Shown here in pieces: positions 44,929 through 54,300 of a stretch of 64,000 nucleotides of DNA. Made by a program: the position numbers and the translations under genes. Positions within the stretch are counted from its first letter, which is position 1. Each line of letters begins with the position of its first letter. A model generated the notes under the pieces. It saw nothing but the letters and a program-made list of their open reading frames with translations. It made no database searches and was not told the origin of the DNA. Origin of the DNA: Evansella sp041820985 (GTDB taxonomy: Bacteria > Bacillota > Bacilli > Bacillales > Salisediminibacteriaceae); NCBI RefSeq assembly GCF_041820985.1, contig NZ_JBGUAU010000013.1, positions 112,325 through 176,324 of the forward strand, given 5' to 3'.

Positions 44929-46176
44929 ATGTTCATGAAGGTTACATTTCTAGGTGGGGCAGGGGAATACGGTCGATCCTGCTTCCTTCTTCAGGGGGAA
45001 GACATCTCACTGCTTATCGATTGTGGTGTGATGAAAAATGCAAAGACAGTAGAAACGAAGTATCCCCTTCTGAATGAACAGATCGCAAAGAATGTAGATG
45101 CAGTTTTTATCACACATTCACACGAAGATCATTCGGCCGCAATTCCGTATTTATATGAATTAGGTTATCGTGGAAAGATTTTCACAACAGAGCCCACAAG
45201 AAAACAAATAAAGAAAGTGTTTACGTTGTGGAGGGAAACAGAAGATCAAACTGGGCAGGAACTACCATATTCAAAGCAATCAGAAAAGCTCGTTCAATTT
45301 GAAAAGCTAGACTTATGTTGTAAAAACCAATGGATTCCTTTGATGGGAAAGGAAACTATTCATTTTATGTATGGGTGTAGTGGACATACGCTTGGTTCCG
45401 TTTGGTTCTTCTTTCGATTCAATGGGAAGTACGTGTTTTTTTCGGGGGATTATTCCATGGAATCTAGTCTTCTTTCCTTTGAAAAGCCGAATATAGAAGA
45501 GAGAGTAGATCTAGCTATCCTTGATGGTGCATACGGTTCGGAGCTAAATGATCAGGACAGCTACATCATTCGTTTGCGAGAGATGGTTATGGAAGCTAAT
45601 GAAAAGGGAGAAAAGGTGTTATTTCACGGACCGGTAGTAGGGAAGATGCAAGAGCTCCTGTTTTCATTATTTATGTCTTTGCAAGAGTCAGTGGTAATGA
45701 CATTTACTGTAAGTGAAGACATCCTTCTTGCATTGGAAGATTATGAGAGAAATCAAGCTTGTTTAAAAAAAGAAAATTATCAATGGTTCAAAGAAAAGGT
45801 GGTTCCTAAGCTGTGGGTATCAAACGTGGAAGAGTGGCTTCAAGACGGGGAGCTTGGCATTGGATTCTTTTTGGAAAATGAAATCGTAGGTTATTCTCAC
45901 TGGAAACACTCATCCCCACTAAAAATCATAACAACTGGACCTTTGAATGATAATATAAGGAAATTAGTTTGTGAAAACGATCATTTGCAATATGAAAAGT
46001 ATCGATTTAAGGTTCATCCTGGGGTAGAGGAAACAAAGCATATGCTTCGCTTTCTGACTCCAAAGCAAACCGTGTTCACCCACGGTCCAACCAATCTCGC
46101 TCTGGAACTAAAAGAGGCACTGACACTAGATGAGGAGAGTACCAAAATAGTGGAAGTAAGTGAAACGGTGGGATAG
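44929..46176 (+). CDS. Metallo-beta-lactamase-fold hydrolase (beta-CASP-like)
   Basis: The 415-residue protein begins KVTFLGGAGEYGRSCFLLQG and has the metal motif HSHEDHSAAIP, later SGHTLGSVWFFF, FSGDYSMES and a C-terminal KQTVFTHGP. That order matches MBL-fold proteins of the RNA-processing (beta-CASP) type, though the CASP insert is not clear. Substrate is unknown. It starts 14 bp after the permease gene and is probably in the same transcript; some link to the imported compound is possible. ATG at 44929 or 44935 could be used. Confidence 0.82.
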   Translation: MFMKVTFLGGAGEYGRSCFLLQGEDISLLIDCGVMKNAKTVETKYPLLNEQIAKNVDAVFITHSHEDHSAAIPYLYELGYRGKIFTTEPTRKQIKKVFTLWRETEDQTGQELPYSKQSEKLVQFEKLDLCCKNQWIPLMGKETIHFMYGCSGHTLGSVWFFFRFNGKYVFFSGDYSMESSLLSFEKPNIEERVDLAILDGAYGSELNDQDSYIIRLREMVMEANEKGEKVLFHGPVVGKMQELLFSLFMSLQESVVMTFTVSEDILLALEDYERNQACLKKENYQWFKEKVVPKLWVSNVEEWLQDGELGIGFFLENEIVGYSHWKHSSPLKIITTGPLNDNIRKLVCENDHLQYEKYRFKVHPGVEETKHMLRFLTPKQTVFTHGPTNLALELKEALTLDEESTKIVEVSETVG

Positions 46177-46178
46177 AA

Positions 46179-46234
46179 AGGGGCGAGTTCTGATTATGCT
46201 TAATAATGGCAAGGTGAGAACCGCCCCCTGGTCC
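46179..46234. repeat. Variant of the dispersed palindrome, likely terminator
   Basis: GGGGCGAGTTCT and AGAACCGCCCC form imperfect arms related to the GGGGACGGTTCTC element, with one or two base changes. It sits between convergent genes (44929 plus, 46255 minus). Confidence 0.55.
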
Positions 46235-46254
46235 TTAGTATACAGGCGAACTTA

Positions 46255-47445
46255 CTAGACTCCCTTAATTAGGGGAGTCTTAGTAGTTATCGTCGCATCC
46301 CCTTTCACAAATTTCACTTTCTTTTCGTCAGCATGAATTAGAAATCCCACGTTCTCGCCTTCTTTCGTAGAACTTGTAAACTCTCCATATCGATCAATCT
46401 TCGTAATGACTGTTTGGTGGGATGTACCACTCGGGGATCGTAAATTGATAGAATCGCCTACATGAAAGGATCCCCGTTCCACATCGGCTAGAATAATGAT
46501 TCCCATGTTTGGAATCGTGATGTAGTCCGTACATATTGCATAGTTTTCAGGCAGATCAGGTGTTTCTTTTGTGATTAAAGAATGTACGAACTCCATTTCC
46601 TCGTCAATGAGACTTACCATGTATTTTTTGAAAGGGAGGTTGTGCGCATGTTGTTCCACAACAACGTCCTTCCGGATATTCAACAGCTGGAGCATCTGCG
46701 TTTTATACATTGCCAGGATGTCTTCGAAGTGGATGTCTAGCTGATTTTCCTTTGCTAGTGTTATGTAAAAATTGAAGTTGGAGTAATCATCTTTTGTTAT
46801 CAGGGTATGATCCAGTTGTGTGAAATAGTTGTTCCAATGTTTTTTACCGGTTTCTAAATTCTTCACTTTTGTATCTCGCCACAGAAGGCAGCCTATTTTT
46901 GCGTGACAGAGGTTGCTCCCTCTTTTTGCCCCCATTTTGTAAAACTCGAGTGCCTTTTCAGCATCTTGCTGGACTCCATCTCCGTATTCGAACATTCGAC
47001 CTAAATACACGAAGGCGGGGAGTACTCCTTGCTGACTTGCTTCATGGAAAAACTCTTTCGCCTTCTCATAATCTTGTGGAATTTGGCCACGTCCATAATA
47101 ATAGTTGCATGCGTTGTCGAAAAGGTCGTAAGCGGCGACTGGGATTTCCTTGGTTGGATTTGCTAACTGGGGTAAGGGCTCCATCTTTACTCTTTGAATG
47201 CACTCGATGGCTTCATACGGAGCGACTTGGAAAACATTACTGTATTCTGTTTGTCGCGATTTGTGGAGCAAATCATGAATACGTTGTTCTGCACCTTCAA
47301 TAGAATCCTCAAAATACTCTCTATATAGTAGGGAGTTTTTTTCATTTTCAGGAAAAAGCTCCGTAGGGTCTTGATTTGTTTTTTTTATTGTAATGCGGCC
47401 GTCTGTTGCACTATCCATCACAGCATATATGTATCCTGCACTCAT
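46255..47445 (-). CDS. GIY-YIG-like / SEL1-repeat / EF-Tu-domain-2-like fusion protein
   Basis: The 396-residue protein seems to have three parts. Residues 1-95 (GYIYAVMDSATDGRITIKKT ... FQVAPYEAIECIQ) resemble the T5orf172/MUG113 GIY-YIG-type domain. Residues 105-180 hold SEL1-type repeats (DYEKAKEFFHEASQQGVLPA, DAEKALEFYKMGAKRGS). Residues 275-390 look like a translation-factor beta-barrel, domain 2 of EF-Tu (GIIILADVERGSFHVGDSIN, then EGENVGFLI). No GTPase domain is present. I do not know this combination. GGGGAGG lies before the ATG. It is a single-gene unit facing the MBL gene. Confidence 0.75.
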   Translation of the reverse strand: MSAGYIYAVMDSATDGRITIKKTNQDPTELFPENEKNSLLYREYFEDSIEGAEQRIHDLLHKSRQTEYSNVFQVAPYEAIECIQRVKMEPLPQLANPTKEIPVAAYDLFDNACNYYYGRGQIPQDYEKAKEFFHEASQQGVLPAFVYLGRMFEYGDGVQQDAEKALEFYKMGAKRGSNLCHAKIGCLLWRDTKVKNLETGKKHWNNYFTQLDHTLITKDDYSNFNFYITLAKENQLDIHFEDILAMYKTQMLQLLNIRKDVVVEQHAHNLPFKKYMVSLIDEEMEFVHSLITKETPDLPENYAICTDYITIPNMGIIILADVERGSFHVGDSINLRSPSGTSHQTVITKIDRYGEFTSSTKEGENVGFLIHADEKKVKFVKGDATITTKTPLIKGV

Positions 47446-47551
47446 TGAAATTTCCTCCCCATATCTAATTGCTAATGTAATGGTAACAAAGTAAGGTGGG
47501 CTGTGGAAAGGGAGAAGGCTTCCCCCTCCTTACATGCTACCATTTTCTGTG

Positions 47552-47644
47552 ATTGTTAGATAAGTAGTGTATTTTGTAAGTTTATGGGCTGTAATTGTTA
47601 GATAATGAGTTCCAATTGTTAGAGAAAGGTCTTCAATTGTTAGT
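47552..47644 (+). repeat. 21-bp-phased array of ATTGTTAGA motifs
   Basis: ATTGTTAGA occurs at 47552, 47594 and 47615, ATTGTTAGT at 47636, and a degenerate copy (TTTGTAAGT, 6 of 9) at 47573. All five starts are exactly 21 bp apart; the 12-bp spacers differ. Confidence 0.8.
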
Positions 47645-47875
47645 ATTGTAAATTGACTGGAAAAACGGAGCCTGGTTTTTATGAAAAAGGGTAATTAATT
47701 CTCGTGTTTTGATAAAAGACTAGGGTGTTTACGTCCAAAATCGATCTAATATACCTAAGTTTTTGAGCTGTTTTTGTAGAAATAAAGGGAAATATGGGGA
47801 ATATAGACGATACCACCAACTGTTGTATTAGCGTATAGTTGTACTATATGGTGAACGAAGTGTTCCCATTTGAAA

Positions 47876-47982
47876 AAGGCAAATCTATCGAAAGGTAGAG
47901 ACGCAAAGTTACAGACCTAAAGGTGGCAATCGACACTGAGTTTTCAGTGTAACTGTTGTACCTATTGGTGGCTGTGCTGCTG
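47876..47982 (+). promoter_or_regulatory. Cyclic-di-GMP-I (GEMM-I) riboswitch ahead of DUF5667 gene
   Basis: The segment shows AGGCAAATC, TATCGAAAGGTAGAGACG, CAAAG and GACCTAA, the conserved GEMM-I core, then an extended stem (ACACTGA with TCAGTGT) and TTGGTGGCTGTGCTGC. The second stem is longer than usual. No terminator with a T-tract is seen before the gene, so control may be at translation. Confidence 0.78.
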
Positions 47983-48061
47983 AAGAATGGAGAAAATCTT
48001 GGGAATTTGATTGGATTTTTGCTGTTCTTCCTGATCATTATTTGAATTGGGAGGTTTTTTT

Positions 48062-49474
48062 ATGTGGAGAGGCGTGTTATTTGAAAGTCGTTTGCGTCAA
48101 GTTTTTATGACAAGTGCATTAGCGTTGTTGCTGCTGGTGATGTTTGGTTTTGGACAAGTGTATGCAGATGAGGGTGAGCAGCCTGCGGATGATTTACTTG
48201 TAGAAGAGGTACTTGGTGTAGAACCATTAGGTGAGGTGGCAACAGAGAAACTTGATGAGGAGGTTTTGGAAGAGACGGTGGATGAAGTGGAGGGGCCATC
48301 CCTTCTACCAGGAGACTTTTTCTATTTTTTCAAAAAAGTAATAGAGCAAGTTCAGTTGGCATTTACGTTTGATAGCGTAGATGAAGCGGAATTGCTACTG
48401 GCATTTGCTTATGAACGAATTGTTGAGGCGGAGGTTTTATTTGCTCAAGGGAAAGAGGATTTAGCTAGCGAAACGCTTCAAAGGGCGATTGACCAGCAAG
48501 AGTTGGCGCTGGAAAAATATGAAGAAGTAGATGAAATAGATGTTGTTATTGAGGACGAGGTTGCAGGTACGGAGAATGAGGAGACGGATAGCGTCGAGGG
48601 TGAAAAGGTTGATCTGGTAACGGACGGTTCAGAAAATGCGGAAGTTGTGGAGGAAGATGTTTCTGATGGAGAGGAATTGGTTGATGTAACGGAGGATGAA
48701 GAGTTAGAGGAAGAGTTGACTTTGGATTCTGTTCGCGAAGTTCTTGAAGCTAAGTTTTCTGCGAATCTTCTAGCACTGCAAGCTGCATTGGAGAAGGTGC
48801 AGAACCCTCAAGCGAAGGAGTCGCTACAAAAAAATGTTGTTAAGGCACAAGCGCGATTAGAAAAGAAGATTCTTAAAAAGTTGGCAAAACTGGAAGAAGA
48901 AGCTATTGAAGTTGTAGCTGAGGATAGCGATGAAGTGGAATTAGGGGAAGATGGTAGTGAAGAGGGAGACTCTGACATCCAGTTAGTTGACGCTACAGAA
49001 GAGGATGATCCTTTAGAGGATGCCGACTCGGAACAAGGTGAGCTTGAAGTAGCGTTTGTTACTAATAGCTTACTAGATGTGGGTACGGAGGAAGAGGTTG
49101 TACAATCCACTATAACTGTTGATGAAGAAGTGGTTGTGACAGAGGATGTAAAGCAAGAAGAAGTAAGTCGTGAAGATGAAGTAGCTCGTCAACAAGAGGA
49201 AGTAGAAAAGCGTCAACTACAGGAAGCGGATAAACGTCAAGAGGAAGCAAAGATGAGACAAGAAGAGGCGAAAAAGCAACAAGAGGAAGCTAAGAAAAGA
49301 CAGGAAGCAGAGAAGCTGAAGCGTGAGGAAGAAAGAGCGCAGCGGGAATTAGAACGAGAGCAAGCAAAAGCCGAGCGTGAAGAAGCGAAACAACAAAAAA
49401 CAGAAGAAAAAGGGAAGAAGCCCCAAAGCAACAATGGTAAAGCGGAGAACCAGAAGCGCGGCGGTAGAGAGTAG
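48062..49474 (+). CDS. Secreted acidic DUF5667-domain protein
   Basis: The protein of about 470 residues has a signal peptide (hydrophobic core LALLLLVMFG, cleavage after VYA), then a DUF5667-like segment (LLPGDFFYFFKKVIEQVQLA near 80-150), a very acidic middle rich in Glu and Asp with a second helical repeat (LALQAALEKVQNPQAKESLQ), and a charged coiled coil at the C terminus (residues 375-470). It has no sorting signal and is probably secreted or loosely wall-bound. I chose the ATG at 48062, 8 bases after TTGGGAGG. A c-di-GMP riboswitch upstream suggests a role in adhesion or matrix. Confidence 0.82.
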   Translation: MWRGVLFESRLRQVFMTSALALLLLVMFGFGQVYADEGEQPADDLLVEEVLGVEPLGEVATEKLDEEVLEETVDEVEGPSLLPGDFFYFFKKVIEQVQLAFTFDSVDEAELLLAFAYERIVEAEVLFAQGKEDLASETLQRAIDQQELALEKYEEVDEIDVVIEDEVAGTENEETDSVEGEKVDLVTDGSENAEVVEEDVSDGEELVDVTEDEELEEELTLDSVREVLEAKFSANLLALQAALEKVQNPQAKESLQKNVVKAQARLEKKILKKLAKLEEEAIEVVAEDSDEVELGEDGSEEGDSDIQLVDATEEDDPLEDADSEQGELEVAFVTNSLLDVGTEEEVVQSTITVDEEVVVTEDVKQEEVSREDEVARQQEEVEKRQLQEADKRQEEAKMRQEEAKKQQEEAKKRQEAEKLKREEERAQRELEREQAKAEREEAKQQKTEEKGKKPQSNNGKAENQKRGGRE

Positions 49475-49544
49475 TTATATCTGCTTTTTAAGTTGTGGGT
49501 GGTAGGACAACAGGGAATTTTCAATAAAGGGCCCTTAAACTACA

Positions 49545-49584
49545 AAAGAGCGCTTATATCTATGGATATAAGTGCTCTTTCATT
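49545..49584 (+). terminator. Terminator after DUF5667 gene
   Basis: AAAGAGCGCTTATATC pairs with GATATAAGTGCTCTTT through a TATG loop, followed by CATTG. The 16-bp stem has one G-T pair; AAAG/CTTT ends let it work in both directions. Confidence 0.8.
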
Positions 49585-49601
49585 GTGAATCTCTTCTTTC
49601 T

Positions 49602-49793
49602 TTACATGACATTTTTATTTACTAAGCTAAGCTGCATTGTATAGGATACATATTTATTGTGGTGCAGGGAACATTTTTCCATAAGTTTCATGGTTTCTTC
49701 CTGACAATTTGTTTGCTCTGCGTTTCTTAAATAAAGGTTTGCTTTATGGTTATGCCAAATTCGTAAAACAGAGTAATAGAATTTTTTTATCAT
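49602..49793 (-). CDS. Small basic protein of unknown function (63 residues)
   Basis: I do not recognise this protein. It starts at an ATG at 49793 with AAGGGGG about 10 bases upstream, and ends close to the terminator shared with the DUF5667 gene. It is rich in Lys, His, Asn and Tyr, has no signal peptide or membrane helix, and contains one Cys pair (Cys30, Cys41). A ribosome site and sensible composition favour a real gene, but chance cannot be excluded. Confidence 0.5.
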   Translation of the reverse strand: MIKKFYYSVLRIWHNHKANLYLRNAEQTNCQEETMKLMEKCSLHHNKYVSYTMQLSLVNKNVM

Positions 49794-49909
49794 AAGCTTT
49801 AAGCCCCCTTATTTTATGGCTGTTTTTACCATTGTAAGCGGTCACTCTCGTTTTTAGAAGTGTACAAAGTAATAGTACTTTTATATATACCCGATTTATG
49901 AAATAGGAA

Positions 49910-49945
49910 ACACTGGGGACGGTTCTCGTGCTTCTATTTATAATA
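49910..49945. repeat. Half copy of the dispersed GGGGACGG element
   Basis: CACTGGGGACGGTTCTCGTG followed by CTTCTATTTATAAT equals the left half of the element at 51056; the complementary right arm is missing. Confidence 0.7.
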
Positions 49946-50170
49946 ATTTTAATTAACTTAGAAATAAGGGGTACTTAGTTATTTAATATTTACTTGGAAT
50001 AAAGTGAGTTTTTTCTGGGGGATTGTTGCTATAAAAGGAATGTTAATTCGAATAGATGGTGACGAGACTGTTGGCAAAAAAGCAAGCCATGCATACGCAG
50101 AGTAGGAAGAGAAATCCTGTTCGATGAAGATATTGAAATATAACTTCATCGAGGCTTCCCAATCAACAAG

Positions 50171-50206
50171 AAAAGAGCACTAAAGTTCCAGTGCTCTTTT
50201 CCTTTT
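50171..50206. terminator. Terminator downstream of DoxX copy 1
   Basis: AAAAGAGCAC pairs with GTGCTCTTTT around TAAAGTTCCA, followed by CCTTTT; it can work in both directions and lies 130 bp beyond the DoxX stop. Confidence 0.7.
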
Positions 50207-50331
50207 AGCAATTTTGTTGTGTCTAGGTTGTTATAATACGTTTTCTCTAAGTTGTCTGATGTTAATTCTTTGTTGTGTTGTGTACTCTAAGTTGTCTGAT
50301 GTGTGATTCTAAGCTGATCTATATTGTCTTT

Positions 50332-50832
50332 CTATGCTGCCTCGGTAGCTTTAGCAAATTTCCCTTTGAAAACTACTGTGTTGATATAAGGTAATACGTA
50401 GCGGTCTCCACCAAATTTACCAGCGTTGTAGCCAGCTGCTAGGATAAAGATTGTTAATAACACCATCCATGGGTTTGTAGAAACTGTTCCTGCAAACATG
50501 AAAGCAAAGTTCATCATAATTCCGAAGAATGCTGCCGCTGTTGTTAATACTCCAAGAATCAAGCCAATTCCAACTAGTAACTCTCCCCAAGCAACCATAA
50601 AGCTAAATAATCCTGCATTTGGAAGTGCGAAAGTTTCGATAAACGCGTGATATGTTGGGTAGGTGTTCATTACTGTTTCGTTAGCAACTACTCCGTTTAA
50701 ATATCCAGCAGCACTAAAATCACCAGTTACTTTACCCCAACCTGCAGTCATCCAAGACCATCCAAGATAAATACGTAATAACGTTAAAGCTCCAGCAGCG
50801 TATACATTGTTTCTTAAGAAATTCATAAACAT
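50332..50832 (-). CDS. DoxX-family membrane protein, copy 1
   Basis: The 166-residue protein has four membrane helices (AAGALTLLRIYLGWSWMTAG; LFSFMVAWGELLVGIGLILG; TTAAAFFGIMMNFAFMFAG; WMVLLTIFILAAGYNAGKF), typical of DoxX/TQO-small-subunit-like proteins linked to redox or thiol stress. It differs from copy 2 (62266) at only a few residues: Leu/Val near 92, Val/Ile near 124 and the C-terminal end (KFAKATEAA here). GAGGAGGA precedes the ATG. Its promoter region has a CRP/FNR-type box conserved with copy 2. Confidence 0.9.
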   Translation of the reverse strand: MFMNFLRNNVYAAGALTLLRIYLGWSWMTAGWGKVTGDFSAAGYLNGVVANETVMNTYPTYHAFIETFALPNAGLFSFMVAWGELLVGIGLILGVLTTAAAFFGIMMNFAFMFAGTVSTNPWMVLLTIFILAAGYNAGKFGGDRYVLPYINTVVFKGKFAKATEAA

Positions 50833-50945
50833 AATAAGTTCCTCCTCTATAGGGTTCGTTTTATTGGAAGACTGTCTGTGATCAATCCATATATATTAGA
50901 AATAGATAATGGCTTCTTTTGTTAAAACTCTTCTGAGTTGGTTGT

Positions 50946-51007
50946 GAGTGATCACTAACTATCTTCACTCATAGTATATAACGGATAGGGGTGTGATGAA
51001 CGTCACA
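50946..51007 (-). promoter_or_regulatory. DoxX copy 1 promoter with CRP/FNR-type box
   Basis: TGTGATGAACGTCACA (50992-51007) is a perfect TGTGA-N6-TCACA box. On the minus strand TATACT (50978-50973) is a good -10, with the box centre 21.5 bp upstream of its first base. AGTGATCACT (50947-50956) is a further palindrome just downstream. All three recur with identical spacing before DoxX copy 2. Confidence 0.65.
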
Positions 51008-51055
51008 CTTATGAACGATGTGTTGCAAAGCTGTGAAGGATTTGTGACTATCAGA

Positions 51056-51158
51056 GGAAGCAGTGGGGAAGCAGTGGGGAAGCAGTGGGGACGGTTCTCG
51101 TGCTTCTATTTATAATCACTCTAAATAGAAGCAGAGAGAACCGTCCCCACTGCTTCCC
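51056..51158. repeat. Dispersed GGGGACGG palindrome, full copy with extra arm units
   Basis: GAAGCAGTGGGGACGGTTCT and CGTGCTTCTATTTATAATC run into the near-complementary ATAGAAGCAGAGAGAACCG and TCCCCACTGCTTCC. GGAAGCAGTGG is repeated three times in tandem at the left edge. Confidence 0.85.
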
Positions 51159-51333
51159 ATAAATATTTCCTTTTGTTCATTTACTTTAAAAGAATTTTAC
51201 ATGCATCACATACTGACTTAATGTTGATGCTTTAAGTTTAGATAGTGTCGAGTTACTAGACTTGTAAGAGAGGGAGGGAAACTGTCCTGTTTATAAGGTA
51301 GTATAAAAGCTTGAATTTAGAAGGAGGAACAGA

Positions 51334-54300
51334 ATGAGAAGCAAAACGATGAAACGAATGTTGAGCATGCTCTTAATTTTTACTTTACTTGTATCTAATT
51401 TTTCATCCGTTCTTGCAATGCAGGTAAGTGCGACTGATGGGGATGTTATCTCAGTTAGTGAAGCAATTGCAAATAACAGTGGAACAGCAACGGTGGAGGG
51501 TTATATCGTTGGAACTGTGTCGTCATCGAGTAATTTCACATTGGATCCACCATTTTCAAGTAAAACAAATCTAGCATTAGCTGATTCTCCGGAAGAAACA
51601 GATTTATCAAAAATGATTCCGGTGCAATTAACAACATCTGGAATTAATGTAAGGGCAGCATTAAACTTAGTAGATAATCCAGAAAATTATCAAGCGAAAG
51701 TTCAAATTACAGGATCATTAGAAGCATATTTTTCCATTCCAGGTCTAAAAAGCCCTTCTGCCTACCAGATCATCGAAGGTGGACAAGCTCCTGAACCAAC
51801 TCCAGAGCCGGAGTTAACGACAATTGCTGAAGCTCGCGGAATGGACCTTAATAGAGATGTAATTGTCCGTGGTGTAGTAACAGCTGATAATTCGGCTATT
51901 GGGGGAACTCAATTATCAACCTACATTCAGGATGAAACAGCAGGTATTAACCTGTTTGCTTTTAGTCCTGCAGGTTTTCCCGACTTAAAAGAAGGTCAAT
52001 TGGTTGAAGTCCGTGGATCATTGGCGGAGTTCAGAGGACTTCTTGAAGTACTACCAGAATCTATTGAGATACTAGAAGAAAATGTAGCATTACCAGAACC
52101 AACCACTTTAACTTTAGTAGATTTACAGAATCCAGCAATAGCAGAACCGTTAGAAGGATCCCTTGTAAAAGTATCAGGTTACGTTCAGAACGTACCTAGC
52201 TCTCCTGCTGGTGGAGGATATAATGTTTCTTTCGTAGATTCCGATTTTAATAGTACGACGCTACGAGTAATGACAGGAACCAATGCCATTGGAGAACTAG
52301 AAGTTGGGAAATGGTACGACGTTACTGCGATCCTTAGTCAATACGATTCCTATCAAATATTACCGAGAAAAGTTTCCGATATTGTTTTAGCAGAAGAGCA
52401 ACCAGAACCACCAACTGCTGCTGGAGAATATACCGCAACGGTAATGTCTGTAACTGATGGTGATACCATACGTTTAACCTCTCCAGTCCTAGGAGCAGAT
52501 CGTGTTCGTTTCTTAAATATTGATACACCTGAAACGGGGATGGGTTCAGCAAATGGTGCGGATGGAGACAATCAAAATGAACACGGAGATTATGCAACAG
52601 AATTTTTACAAACATTACTTCAAGCTGGAGACGAAGTTACGCTAAAAATTGGAGAAGAACCAACAGATGCGTATGGTCGTTTGTTAGCAGAGGTTATTAA
52701 TGAAGACGGGATTAACACAAATCTTGAATTGGTGAAAAATGGCTATGCTGTAACGTACTTCATCTGGCCAATTGGAGATGAAGCTAATTACCAGGTTTAT
52801 CAAGATGCTGTATTAGAGGCGAAAAATAATGAACTAGGTATTTGGAATCCAGCAAATCCATTAACACAATTACCATTTGAGTATCGAGCAATTCTGAACG
52901 GGGGAGATTTCCATCGATATGTAGGAAATTCTGATACGATGGAATATGTTATTCCTACAGAATGGTCTACTGTTCCTGTAGAAAAACGAATTTTCTTTGC
53001 GAACGAAGCAGAGGCGGAAGCGAATGGATATACTCCAGCGGAAGACAGTGGGGAAGAACCAACTGATCCAAGCGAAGATCTTGTTTCCATTCAATTATTA
53101 AACTTAAATGATTTACACGGAAAAATTGATCAAACTTATAATTTAACAAATGATTTTGGAATTGCAGCTGCAGGGCGCATGGATTATGTGGCAGCATATT
53201 TAAAAGAGTATGAAGCGATGAATCCAAATACTTTCATTATGCATTCAGGAGATATGATTGGTGGTAGTTCGCCAGTTGCAGCCTTATTTCAAGATGAGCC
53301 AATTGTTGAAATGATGAATGAAATTGGCTTTGATATTGGAACAGTTGGAAACCATGAATTCGACGAAGGAACAGCCGAACTTCTTCGAATGGTACATGGT
53401 GGAGACCATCCAGAAGGAAAAGGGTCAGAGGGCTATGGGGGTATGGACTTCCCGCTAGTTTGTGCTAACTGTGTATATAAAGACAGTGGTGAAACCATTT
53501 TACCTCCATATGAAATTATGGAGATTGCAGGAGAGCAAATTGGTTTTATCGGAGTAAATACAACAGCAACATTAAATATGGTTATTCCAGATGGTATTGC
53601 AGACATCACTTTTACAGATGAAACTGTGGCTGTAAACGCGGCTGCAGAAGAAATCACTTCTCAAGGTGTGGAAGCAATCGTGGTGTTAGCTCACATGGCA
53701 GCATCACAATCGGGAACAACAGCAACAGGACCGGCTGCAACGTTAGCGCAAAATGCTCATGAAGCAGTAGACATTATTTTTGCCGCACACAATCACCAAA
53801 TCGTTGATGCGATGGTGAATGATATATTAATCGTACAAGCTCTTGATTACGGAAAAGCATTTGCTGCGGTAGACATAATGATTGACCCTGTAACAGGGGA
53901 TATTGTGGAGAAACAAGCGGAGATTGTTTTTGTTGATCAAAGTCAAATTGATCCTGATCCAGCTGTCGGAGCAATTCTCTCTAAATACGAAGAGCTCGTA
54001 GCACCAATTTTAAATGAAGTGATCGGTCATGCTGCAATTGACATGATCGGTGATTACTCCAACGATGGAGATACACCACTTGGAAATCTATTGGCAGACG
54101 GTATGAAGTGGGCAATGGATAGTGACTTCGCTCTCATGAATGGTGGAGGAATCCGTGATAATCTAAGTGCTGGTCCTATCACGTACAATAATCTGTTTAA
54201 TATTCAACCGTTTAATAATGTTCTTGTAAAACTAGAGATCACGGGAGCGGATTTAGAAACGATTCTCAATGCGCAAATCTCTCCAGGATATGGACCAGAT

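Larger units (their letters stand above)
47446..48061. other. Divergent control region with repeat array and riboswitch
   Basis: The gap between the fusion gene and the DUF5667 gene holds a 21-bp-phased repeat array (47552-47644) and a c-di-GMP-I riboswitch (47876-47982). No gene is seen. Confidence 0.6.
49794..50331. other. Intergenic stretch with repeats and a terminator
   Basis: It holds a half copy of the dispersed repeat (49910-49945), a terminator (50171-50206), and imperfect repeats of CTAAGTTGTCTGATG at 50246 and 50286. No convincing gene was seen; a 23-codon frame at 50039 is too short to judge. Confidence 0.5.
50833..51333. other. Divergent region between DoxX copy 1 and wall nuclease
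   Basis: It contains the DoxX promoter and FNR-like box, a full copy of the dispersed palindrome (51056-51158), and the plus-strand leader of the nuclease gene. No further gene was seen. Confidence 0.5.

Noticed and set aside
47552..47644. Possible CRISPR array
   Set aside because: The repeated part is only 9 bp with 12-bp spacers, and no cas genes are present; real CRISPR repeats are much longer.
50223..50320. A third phased array of CTAAGTTGTCTGATG-like units
   Set aside because: Spacings of about 23, 40 and 23 bp are irregular, so it does not fit the 21-bp class.
51056..51158. Insertion-sequence ends
   Set aside because: No transposase gene lies between any pair of copies and no target-site duplications were seen; the units are self-contained palindromes.
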